Source: Leisingera sp. ANG-M1 (lineage in GTDB: Bacteria > Pseudomonadota > Alphaproteobacteria > Rhodobacterales > Rhodobacteraceae). Taken from it: DNA of 64,000 nt. Shown here piece after piece: positions 16,804 to 23,661 of the stretch (position 1 is the first letter of the stretch; every line of letters starts with the position of its first letter). The DNA lies in NCBI RefSeq assembly GCF_000813745.1, contig NZ_JWLC01000027.1, forward strand, positions 124,878-188,877. The letters run 5' to 3'. The notes under the pieces were generated by a model. The model saw only the letters and a program-made list of their open reading frames with translations. It did not search any database and was not told where the DNA came from. The translations under genes and the position numbers were made by a program.

Positions 16804-17442
16804 TCAAGGCTTCCAGGTCAGGAAGTTGCCGATCATCCGCAGGCCGGTGGCCTGGCTTTTCTCCGGGTGGAACTGCATGCCGAGCATGGTGTCCCGGCCG
16901 ATCACTGCAGTGACATCGCCGGCGTAATCCACATGCGCCAGCCGCTCGGCCGGGCTAGCGGCGCGGAAATGGTAGGAGTGCACGAAATACACATGATCGC
17001 CGGTGTTGATGCCGTCGAACACCGGGTGCTCCGCCTCAATCACCAGATCGTTCCAGCCCATATGCGGCACCTTCAAAGACGCATCCGCGGGTTCAATCTT
17101 GACCACATCGCCGCCAACCCAGCCCAGGCCCGGGGTTTCCTCATACTCATGGCCGGTGGTGGCCATCAGCTGCATGCCGACACAGATGCCGAGGAATGGG
17201 CGGCCCTTCTGCTCCACCGCCTCGACCATCGCATCATAAATGCCCTTGTGGCCGCGCAGCTCGGCGGCGCAGGCGGGAAAGGCGCCGTCGCCGGGCAGCA
17301 CCAGCCGGTCCGCCCGCGCCACAACATCCGCATCCGAGGTCACGACAACCTCGCCCGCGTCCATCTCCCGCGCCATGCGCTGAAACGCTTTCTCGGCGGA
17401 GTGCAGATTGCCGGATTCGTAGTCGATAATCGCGGTCAGCAT
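16804..17442 (-). CDS. hisH: Imidazole glycerol phosphate synthase glutaminase subunit HisH
   Basis: A 212-residue class I glutamine amidotransferase supplying ammonia to HisF. Landmarks are IIDYESGNLHSAEKAF, LPGDGAFPACAAEL, the nucleophile loop FLGICVGMQLM (Cys87) and the catalytic histidine and glutamate in MQFHPEKSQ. The usual LPGVGAF is GDGAF here. ATG at 17442 lies 2 bases after the hisB stop; GTG at 17448 would overlap it. Expressed with hisB. Confidence 0.94.
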   Translation of the reverse strand: MLTAIIDYESGNLHSAEKAFQRMAREMDAGEVVVTSDADVVARADRLVLPGDGAFPACAAELRGHKGIYDAMVEAVEQKGRPFLGICVGMQLMATTGHEYEETPGLGWVGGDVVKIEPADASLKVPHMGWNDLVIEAEHPVFDGINTGDHVYFVHSYHFRAASPAERLAHVDYAGDVTAVIGRDTMLGMQFHPEKSQATGLRMIGNFLTWKP

Positions 17443-17444
17443 GC

Positions 17445-18032
17445 TCACAGCGCCCCTTTGGTCGAGGGGATTGCATCCGCCTTGCGCGGATCGGTTTCCA
17501 CCGCCAGCCGCAGGGCGCGGGCCACCGCCTTGAACGCGGCCTCGGCGATATGGTGGCTGTTGAACCCGTGCAGCTGGTCGATGTGCAGGGTGATGCCGCC
17601 GTGGGTGCTCAAGGCTTGAAAGAACTCCCGCACCAGCTCGGTGTCAAAGGCGCCGATCTTCTGGGTGGGCAGCTCCAGATTCCAGATCAGGAACGGGCGC
17701 GCCGACAGGTCAAGCGCACAGCGCACCTGCGCGTCATCCATCGGCAGGTGGCACTCACCGTAACGGCGGATGCCCTTCTTGTCCCCCAGCGCCTGCACCA
17801 GCGCCTGACCCAGCGCGATGCCGGTGTCCTCTACCGTGTGGTGGTCGTCGATGTGGTAGTCGCCCTTGGCGCGGATGGTCATGTCGATCAGCGAATGCCG
17901 TGCCAGCTGGTCCAGCATGTGGTCGAAAAAGCCGACCCCGGTCTGGTTGTCGTAAACCCCGGTGCCGTCGAGGTTGATCTCCACCGAGATATCGGTTTCC
18001 GCGGTCTTGCGGGTCACTTGGGCTGTACGCAT
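17445..18032 (-). CDS. hisB: Imidazoleglycerol-phosphate dehydratase HisB
   Basis: A 195-residue single-function dehydratase (no HisN phosphatase domain). Mn-binding motifs are [32 protein letters not shown] and [18 protein letters not shown]. It converts IGP to imidazole acetol phosphate. The ATG at 18032 ([16 protein letters not shown]) fits the family; the longer frame adds 15 unsupported residues. It heads the hisB-hisH unit. Confidence 0.95.
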   Translation of the reverse strand: MRTAQVTRKTAETDISVEINLDGTGVYDNQTGVGFFDHMLDQLARHSLIDMTIRAKGDYHIDDHHTVEDTGIALGQALVQALGDKKGIRRYGECHLPMDDAQVRCALDLSARPFLIWNLELPTQKIGAFDTELVREFFQALSTHGGITLHIDQLHGFNSHHIAEAAFKAVARALRLAVETDPRKADAIPSTKGAL

Positions 18033-18234
18033 CTGCGGGCTGTCCTTCGTCAAGCTGCAGGAATTCCAATTCTGCATGGGCGCTTATAGGGCGGGCAGGG
18101 GGCAGGGCTCAAGTGCGGCATTGTGCAAGGCGGCCAATCTGTTGCAGCCTCCCCGCTTGCGGTCCCGTCACTTGCGCCCCGCGGCAGCGCATGCGAGCTT
18201 GGGCGCAATCAACCAAACCGTAACAAGGATCCTC

Positions 18235-18474
18235 ATGTCCACCTGCGTCTTTGTCCAGATCCGCTGCAAGCCCGGCACCACCTATAAGGTGGCCGAAGAG
18301 ATTGCCCTGCGCGAAATCCATTCCGAGCTTTACTCCACCAGCGGCAATTTCGACCTGCTGATGAAGCTCTACATCCCCACCGGCGAAGATGTCGGCAAAT
18401 ACATCAACGAGCAGCTCTTGCCGATCGAAGGGATTGAGCGGTCGCTGACAACAATGACCTTCAAGGTCTTCTGA
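18235..18474 (+). CDS. Stand-alone Lrp/AsnC ligand-binding (RAM) domain protein
   Basis: A 79-residue protein equal to the C-terminal RAM domain of Lrp/AsnC regulators, with no DNA-binding half: CVFVQIRCKPGTTYKVAEEIALREIHSELYSTSGNFDLLMKLYIP and a closing GIERSLTTMTFKVF. Such domains form ring oligomers that bind amino acids. It may act as a metabolite sensor or dimerise with full-length Lrp proteins. Start ATG 18235 gives the complete domain. A hairpin follows the stop. Alone on its strand, beside hisB. Confidence 0.82.
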   Translation: MSTCVFVQIRCKPGTTYKVAEEIALREIHSELYSTSGNFDLLMKLYIPTGEDVGKYINEQLLPIEGIERSLTTMTFKVF

Positions 18475-18851
18475 GGCCGGAAAAACCAAGCCCCCCGCAG
18501 CGGTGAGTGCTGCGAGGGGCTTTGAGGGTCCCCGGTCCCCATCGGAACTCATGACCGGAACAGGCGCCCGGTCTGCGTTTCAGCAGGCAGAGATTCGCTG
18601 CAAAGCCCTCACAGGTCCAAGGAGCGGAACCTGGCGGCGGGGTTTCTGTCGGAAGAACCGGCAATGCCGGAGCGGCGCGTCATCGTGAAAATCTCGGTCT
18701 GAAACAAACTGCGGCGAGTATAGCGGATTCCGGCTGGAATTTCAGGAAAAACTGCGCGGGCGGCAGGCGCCACAGTTAACTGTTCAGTCTCAAGCGTTTA
18801 AACGGAAGACGCCCTGGCTAAGCCAGGGCGTCTCACGGGAAGTTGTTCGGC
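18475..18851. other. Intergenic region with two hairpins
   Basis: 377 bases between convergent genes. A hairpin at 18488-18522 (AAGCCCC and GGGGCTT arms with an inner CGCAGC/GCTGCG) follows the RAM gene but lacks a strong T run. The aminotransferase terminator is at 18807-18833. Between them nothing gene-like is seen. Confidence 0.55.
18807..18833 (-). terminator. Terminator of the aminotransferase gene
   Basis: AGACGCCCTGGC and GCCAGGGCGTCT form a perfect 12-bp stem with a TAA loop. On the minus strand it is followed by TCCGTTTAAA. It lies 18 bases past the stop. Confidence 0.75.
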
Positions 18852-20204
18852 TCAGGCGGCAATCAGCCCCTTGTCCCTCAGGTCTGCATAGGTGGCGTCG
18901 ATAGCCTTCTTCATCCGCGCAAGCATGTCGTCGACCTCATCTTTGGTGATGATGATCGGCGGGCACAGCGCCACTGCATTGCCGGCCACCGCCCGGATGA
19001 TCAGCCCGTTTGCCTCGCAGGCCTTCTGCGCTGTGGCGCCCGCGATGCCTTTGTCAAAGCTCGCGCCGGTGGTCTTGTTCGACACCAGCTCCAGCGCCGC
19101 GATCAGGCCTTTGCCGCGCACTTCGCCGACCAGCGGGTGGTCGGTGAAAATCTCGCGCAGCTGCGCCTGCATATGGGCGCCCACCTCTGCTGCGTGCTCA
19201 AACAGGTTGTCGCGTTCATAGATCTCCAGCGTCTTCAGCGCCGCGGCACAGGCTGCCGGATGGCCGGAGTAAGTATAGCCATGGCCGAACACGCCGACCT
19301 CATTGGTCTGGTCGATCATCGCCTCATACATGTAGCCCGGAATAACCGAGGCCGAGATCGGGAAATAGGCCGACGACAGCTGCTTTGCAAAAGTCATCAG
19401 GTCCGGCTTGATGCCCATGGTGGTGCAGCCGAAGTCCGCGCCGGTCCGGCCAAAGCCGCAGATCACCTCGTCAGCCCAGACCAGAATGCCATGCTTGCGC
19501 AGCAGCGCCTGCAGCTTCTCGTAATAACCCTCCGGCGGCACGATCACGCCTGAGGCGCCGGTGATCGGTTCGACAATCATCGCCGCGATGGTGTCGGGGT
19601 CTTCCGCCAGGATCTGCTCTTCCAGGTTAGTGATGATCCGGTCGACAAACTGTTCCTCAGTCTCATTGCCTTGGCGGCCGGTGTAGTAGTGCGGCGAATC
19701 CGAGCGCAGAATCGAGAGTGCCTCCAGCGGTGCATCGAAATGCGCCAGGTTTGCAGGCAGCGAGGTCAGCGAGCCCGCCGCCACCGTCACCCCGTGATAG
19801 CCGCGCTCGCGGGTGATGATCTTGCGCTTCTCCGGCTTGCCGATGGCGTTGAAGTAATAGCGCAGCATTTTGTAGTGGGTGTCGTTGGCGTCCGAGCCGG
19901 AGTTGCCAAAGAAGATGTAGGCATCCTCCACCGGCACCATCGCCTTCAGCTTGTCGGCCAGCGCCATGATCGGCTCATGGGTCTTGCCGCCGAAAGTGTG
20001 CGAGAACGGCAGCTTGTGCAGCTGCTCGGTGATCGCATCCATCACCTCGGTGTTGCTGTAGCCCAGCGAAGTGCACCACAGGCCTGCCAGCCCTTCGATG
20101 TATTTGTTGCCGTCGGTGTCATAGACATAGATGCCTTCGCCGCGGTCCAGGCACAGTTGCTCGGTCGCGGTGAAATTGGTGGTGGGGTAGATCACTGGGG
20201 CCAT
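18852..20204 (-). CDS. Class III PLP-dependent aminotransferase
   Basis: A 450-residue omega-type aminotransferase. PLP contacts are visible: FFGNSGSDANDTHYKM (phosphate cup), WADEVICGFGRTG (Asp245 pairs with the pyridine nitrogen) and TFAKQLSSAYFPISA (Schiff-base Lys274). The opening TTNFTATEQLCLDRGEGIYVYDTDGNKYIEGLAGLWC matches the group that uses pyruvate with taurine, beta-alanine, GABA, putrescine or other amines; the exact amine is not readable. ATG 20204 has AAGGAG 7 bases upstream. A monocistronic unit with its own terminator. Confidence 0.85.
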   Translation of the reverse strand: MAPVIYPTTNFTATEQLCLDRGEGIYVYDTDGNKYIEGLAGLWCTSLGYSNTEVMDAITEQLHKLPFSHTFGGKTHEPIMALADKLKAMVPVEDAYIFFGNSGSDANDTHYKMLRYYFNAIGKPEKRKIITRERGYHGVTVAAGSLTSLPANLAHFDAPLEALSILRSDSPHYYTGRQGNETEEQFVDRIITNLEEQILAEDPDTIAAMIVEPITGASGVIVPPEGYYEKLQALLRKHGILVWADEVICGFGRTGADFGCTTMGIKPDLMTFAKQLSSAYFPISASVIPGYMYEAMIDQTNEVGVFGHGYTYSGHPAACAAALKTLEIYERDNLFEHAAEVGAHMQAQLREIFTDHPLVGEVRGKGLIAALELVSNKTTGASFDKGIAGATAQKACEANGLIIRAVAGNAVALCPPIIITKDEVDDMLARMKKAIDATYADLRDKGLIAA

Positions 20205-20345
20205 GGCCAAACTCCTTGCGCGAACCGCCCCTCAAATGACCCGAGGGGCGCTTTTGCCCGTAGCATTGGCCGGCTTTGCATCGCAGGTCAAAAGGAATTT
20301 GATCATATTCTATCGGCAGAGCAAAAAGGCAGGCTGGAGAAAGCG

Positions 20346-20370
20346 AAAGGCCGCCCCGGAGGGCGGCCTT
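20346..20370 (-). terminator. Terminator of tRNA-Gly copy 1
   Basis: GGCCGCCC and GGGCGGCC around a CGGA loop, with an AAA run on the plus strand giving Ts on the transcript. Nearly identical elements follow the other two tRNA-Gly copies. Confidence 0.8.
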
Positions 20371-20382
20371 TTCGGTTCCAAA

Positions 20383-20457
20383 TGGAGCGGGCGATGAGAT
20401 TCGAACTCACGACCCTTACCTTGGCAAGGTAATGCTCTACCCCTGAGCTACGCCCGC
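20383..20457 (-). tRNA. tRNA-Gly (GCC), copy 1
   Basis: On the minus strand the acceptor GCGGGCG pairs with CGCCCGC, followed by discriminator T and encoded CCA. The D-arm is GTAGCTCAGGGGTAGAGC, the anticodon arm TTACCTTGCCAAGGTAA (anticodon GCC) and the T-arm GGGTCGTGAGTTCGAATCTC. One of three apparently identical copies within 3 kb. Confidence 0.96.
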
Positions 20458-20564
20458 GCTGCCATTCGGTGAGGCGGTGAATAGGAAATCCGGGGCTGCA
20501 CTGCAAGCGGAAAATGACAGGAAGGTAAAGAAAATGCCGAGGGTCCGGAGGCGGTCCGAAAACC

Positions 20565-20590
20565 AAAAAGCCGCCCCGGAGGGCGGCCTT
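20565..20590 (-). terminator. Terminator of tRNA-Gly copy 2
   Basis: GCCGCCC and GGGCGGC with loop CGGA and five A residues on the plus strand (Ts in the transcript). Confidence 0.8.
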
Positions 20591-20602
20591 TTCGGTTTCG
20601 AA

Positions 20603-20677
20603 TGGAGCGGGCGATGAGATTCGAACTCACGACCCTTACCTTGGCAAGGTAATGCTCTACCCCTGAGCTACGCCCGC
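20603..20677 (-). tRNA. tRNA-Gly (GCC), copy 2
   Basis: Same 75 bases as copy 1, including encoded CCA. The flanking leader (GCTGCCATTCGGTGAGGCGG) is also shared with copy 1, so the whole unit was duplicated in tandem with a 220-base period. Confidence 0.96.
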
Positions 20678-20766
20678 GCTGCCATTCGGTGAGGCGGTAT
20701 GTAGGGCTTTCCCCATGGGGCTGCAAGCGGAAAAATGAAAAACCGGGCAAGTATCTGTGGATAAAC

Positions 20767-21180
20767 CTATTTTTGCTCACTCAGGAAGGTGCGTAGCCGC
20801 ACCTCCAGCTCTTCCTGGTCCTTGGTCTCGCACTCCCAGACGGTCAGCACCTGCCAGCCTGCACCTTCCAGCTCGGCCAGATGCTCAGCGTCGCGCTCCA
20901 CGTTGCGCAGCAGCTTGGGTTCCCAATAGTCCCGCCGCGAAGAGGGGATACGGCCGGCGCGGCAGTCATGCAAATGCCAGAAGCAGCCATGCACAAAGAT
21001 CACCTTGCGCCGCGGCCCGAACACCAGATCCGGTTTGCCGGGCAGGTCCTTGCGGTGCAGCCGGTAGCGGTAGCCCATCCCATGCACCATCCGCCGCACC
21101 AGCATTTCCGGCTTGGTGTGCTTGGCGCGGATCTTCGCCATATTGGCGCTGCGCCGCTCGGGTGTCAGGGTGTCGGCCAT
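20767..21180 (-). CDS. vsr: Very short patch repair endonuclease Vsr
   Basis: A 137-residue nuclease that nicks 5' of the T in T:G mismatches left when 5-methylcytosine deaminates. Residues align with E. coli Vsr at the same numbers: Asp51 in GKPDLVF, His64 and His69 in FVHGCFWHLHDC, and probable zinc ligands Cys66, His71, Cys73 and Cys117. It overlaps the NaeI-like nuclease gene by 16 bases and follows the C5 methylase, so all three likely form one operon. Its presence fits a C5-methylating R-M system. Confidence 0.9.
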   Translation of the reverse strand: MADTLTPERRSANMAKIRAKHTKPEMLVRRMVHGMGYRYRLHRKDLPGKPDLVFGPRRKVIFVHGCFWHLHDCRAGRIPSSRRDYWEPKLLRNVERDAEHLAELEGAGWQVLTVWECETKDQEELEVRLRTFLSEQK

Positions 21181-22067
21181 TCCACGTGATGCCTGGATTG
21201 TTCCACCATGCGGGCATGGTAGCCGCTTTCAATCCGGCAGGAAATAAAGGCGCTGGCCGGGCAGGGCGGCAGCTCCAGCGCCTTGATCAGCTGGGCATCC
21301 TTCTGGCCTTCCAGCAGCACGATCTGCTCGCGTGCCAGAATGTCCCGGGTTCCATGGCCGCCGTCTGCCCGGATGCGGCGCATGAAGTCCTTCTGCTGCG
21401 CCACCGCCTCCACCGCGTCGCGGTGAATCGGCTGGCGCTGGATCAGCCGGAACAGCTGCGCCATGCGTTCATTGCCTGTGGCGGCGGCAAAGATCTGCTC
21501 CACCGCCTCTGCGTCCGCAGTGCGCCAGAAATTCGCCGGGTAGGGGTGATCCTTGAACAGCCAGAAAATATGCTTGAACCCCTCGGCCGAAATGCTGCGC
21601 TTGGCGTCCTTGTTCTGGCCCCGGGTCAGATAGTCCGGGCGGGCCTTGATCAGCCCCAGATAACAGCGTGCCCGCGCCTCATCGGCAGCCACCAGCAGGC
21701 AGACGCTGTCCAGCGCCTCGGTCGGGATCATCCAGTTCGTGCCCATGGTGTGCTTGATATCGACATCATGGCCCAAAATCTCGGTATCCAGCCGCCCCTT
21801 TTTCACACCCAGCAGCGCCCGCAGCTCGATCTCGACCCGCGTGCCGATATAGGTCTTCTCCGTCTTTTCCAGATCCTCATAGGCGCGCCGCCCGGTCTTG
21901 GGCGTCATGATCACATCGTCGATGCAGCGCCGCAGCATCTGCGGCACATCATATTCCAGCGCCAGCGCGCCGCCGGCGCGTGTGGTGATTTCGGCCATCA
22001 GCTCAAACAGCAGGCCGAAATCCGGATGGCCCGGCACAACAAGGCTGTCGGGAAGTTTCTGTTTCAT
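21165..22067 (-). CDS. NaeI-family type II restriction endonuclease
   Basis: About 300 residues, similar along its length to NaeI: LEKTEKTYIGTRVEIELR, DTEILGHDVDIKHTMGTNWMIPTEALDSVCLLV, LIKARPDYLTRGQNKD and AQQKDFMRRIRADGGHGT all have counterparts. Probable catalytic residues are Glu79, Asp94, Asp103 and Lys105 (numbering from ATG 22067), spaced much as in NaeI. NaeI cuts GCCGGC and is a two-domain type IIE enzyme that binds a second site as effector. GTG at 22091 would add 8 residues. Recognition of GCCGGC is an inference from the family. Confidence 0.85.
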   Translation of the reverse strand: MKQKLPDSLVVPGHPDFGLLFELMAEITTRAGGALALEYDVPQMLRRCIDDVIMTPKTGRRAYEDLEKTEKTYIGTRVEIELRALLGVKKGRLDTEILGHDVDIKHTMGTNWMIPTEALDSVCLLVAADEARARCYLGLIKARPDYLTRGQNKDAKRSISAEGFKHIFWLFKDHPYPANFWRTADAEAVEQIFAAATGNERMAQLFRLIQRQPIHRDAVEAVAQQKDFMRRIRADGGHGTRDILAREQIVLLEGQKDAQLIKALELPPCPASAFISCRIESGYHARMVEQSRHHVEWPTP

Positions 22068-22121
22068 ATGGTGTTCCGCCGGGCCGGGCACAGCCTTGGG
22101 TTCTGAAATGGCAGAGAGGTT

Positions 22122-23081
22122 TTACGCCCGCACAGCATGCAGGTTCGGCTTGGCAATTGCCGCCTTCAGCTCGCGTGCCACCGCTTCCGCCACCGGCGGC
22201 GGGAAGGCATTGCCGACCTGGCGGTAGGCATTGGTCTTGGCCCCGGTGAAATGCCATTCGTCGGGGAAGCCCTGGATGCGCGCCACCATCCGCACCGTGA
22301 GGCGCGGCATGTCGTTGTGGAACGGATCCGGCGCCTCGTTGGCGATGGTGCGCCCCTCGACCCCCAAAGCCGCCCAGGCGCGCCGCGCCCGGGTCGGGCC
22401 CAGATCAGGGCCGCCGTGTTTCTTGGAGCCGCCAACAATCGTCGGCGCAATCTCATCCGCTTTGGCCGCCCAGTCCTCAGCCCCGCGCCAGCCGCGCTCC
22501 TTCATCAGGTCAATCAGCGTCGCGCCCACGGTGGGCGGGTTGTGCGGCAGCGGCTCGGGCCAATTGAACTGGCCCGCAAATTCCTTGCGCAGGGCGACAA
22601 TCGCCACTCGCGGCCGCAGCTGCGGCACGCCGAAGTCAGAGGCATTCAGCAGCCGCCAATCGGTCTCATATCCCAGTTTCGACAGCTGTTTCTTCAGCTT
22701 CTCCCGGTAGTCGGAGAACACCGCATCCAGAAAGCCGCGCACGTTCTCGATCATCACCGCGCGGGGGCGGGTGGCATCGACGATCTCAATCGCATCGTCG
22801 AACAGGTTGCGCTCGTCCTTCTCGCCCAGCTGCTTGCCGGCCACCGAAAACGGCGGGCAGGGCAGTCCGCCTGCCAGCAGGTCGATGCCCTTGTAGTCAC
22901 CGGCAACGTCCTTGAACTTGCGCACGTCCTCTTCCAGCACGTTCCACTGGGGGCGGTTGTGGCGCAGGGTGGCACAGCAATGCTTGTCGATCTCCACCAG
23001 CGCAGTGTGATCAAAGCCTGCCTTTTCCAGCCCAAGGGCCTGGCCGCCCGCACCTGCGCATAGTTCTACCGATGTCAGCAT
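22122..23081 (-). CDS. DNA (cytosine-5)-methyltransferase of the NaeI-type system
   Basis: A 319-residue C5 methylase. Motif I is VELCAGAGGQALGLEKAGF, motif IV GGLPCPPFSVAGKQLG (catalytic Cys75), motif VI ENV (112-114), motif VIII QLRPR (154-158), and motifs IX-X end with RQVGNAFPPPVAEAVA. It protects the host from the nuclease encoded 54 bases downstream. The ATG at 23081 starts motif I cleanly; the open frame runs on through the tRNA-Gly and is spurious there. First gene of the methylase-nuclease-vsr operon. Confidence 0.92.
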   Translation of the reverse strand: MLTSVELCAGAGGQALGLEKAGFDHTALVEIDKHCCATLRHNRPQWNVLEEDVRKFKDVAGDYKGIDLLAGGLPCPPFSVAGKQLGEKDERNLFDDAIEIVDATRPRAVMIENVRGFLDAVFSDYREKLKKQLSKLGYETDWRLLNASDFGVPQLRPRVAIVALRKEFAGQFNWPEPLPHNPPTVGATLIDLMKERGWRGAEDWAAKADEIAPTIVGGSKKHGGPDLGPTRARRAWAALGVEGRTIANEAPDPFHNDMPRLTVRMVARIQGFPDEWHFTGAKTNAYRQVGNAFPPPVAEAVARELKAAIAKPNLHAVRA

Positions 23082-23187
23082 TCTGCTCTGCCTGTCCGTT
23101 CGCGTTCTTGCTCTGTTCCTAAGCGGTAAGGTGATTCCGCACAAGGATTTCCGCCCCGGCCAGACTATGCGCAATTGCTGAAAAGCG

Positions 23188-23210
23188 AAAGGCCGCCCCG
23201 AGGGACGGCC
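23188..23210 (-). terminator. Terminator of tRNA-Gly copy 3
   Basis: GGCCGCCCC and GGGACGGCC arms with one mismatch, then TTTCGCTTTT on the minus strand. A diverged version of the elements after copies 1 and 2. Confidence 0.7.
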
Positions 23211-23224
23211 TGTTCGTCTTCCGA

Positions 23225-23299
23225 TGGAGCGGGCGATGAGATTCGAACTCACGACCCTTACCTTGGCAAGGTAATGCTCTACCCCTGAGCTACGCCCGC
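23225..23299 (-). tRNA. tRNA-Gly (GCC), copy 3
   Basis: Same tRNA sequence as copies 1 and 2 (anticodon GCC, encoded CCA), with a slightly diverged leader (GCTGCCATCCGGTGAGCGG). It lies upstream of the R-M operon on the same strand. Confidence 0.96.
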
Positions 23300-23457
23300 G
23301 CTGCCATCCGGTGAGCGGTGGAATAGGGTCTCCGGGCCCAGGCTGCAAGCGGAAAAAACATCCCGGATGAAAAAAATCCTTCAAAGCTGCGACGGAACGG
23401 GCGGGCAAGGGCGTTTCATTTCCAAACAGCCGGATTTGCAACGGGAGAGTTGGTGAA

Positions 23458-23631
23458 ATGCTTTTGAAAGACGGTATTCGTATTGGCAGCCTGAGCGCGG
23501 CAATTGCGTTGGGCATGACCCTGCAGGCAGCGCCGCAGAAACAGGCGGATTGGACAGACCGGTTCGAAGAGATCAAGCCAGTGCAGGTTGAAACCGCAGA
23601 ATTGCCCCAGGTTCTGGAGCACCCGGTCTAA
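23458..23631 (+). CDS. Small exported-looking protein (57 aa)
   Basis: An ATG with GGAGAG 8-9 bases upstream opens a 57-codon frame. The N-terminus looks like a signal peptide (MLLKDGIRIGSLSAAIALGM, then TLQAAPQ). The rest is short, acidic and without a known motif (WTDRFEEIKPVQVETAELPQ). It sits between tRNA-Gly copy 3 and the convergent 524-residue protein. No family is recognised; ribosome site and signal-like start are the only support. Confidence 0.5.
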   Translation: MLLKDGIRIGSLSAAIALGMTLQAAPQKQADWTDRFEEIKPVQVETAELPQVLEHPV

Positions 23632-23661
23632 GGCGGCACTGCTTCCGCAACTGCCAGATTG

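Noticed and set aside
20767-22106. A 449-codon plus-strand frame opposite vsr and the NaeI-like gene
   Set aside because: Antisense of two genes whose catalytic residues are all identifiable on the minus strand.
20346-23299. Repeated blocks considered as a CRISPR array or transposon ends
   Set aside because: The repeats are complete tRNA-Gly genes with terminators; spacing is irregular and no cas or transposase gene is present.
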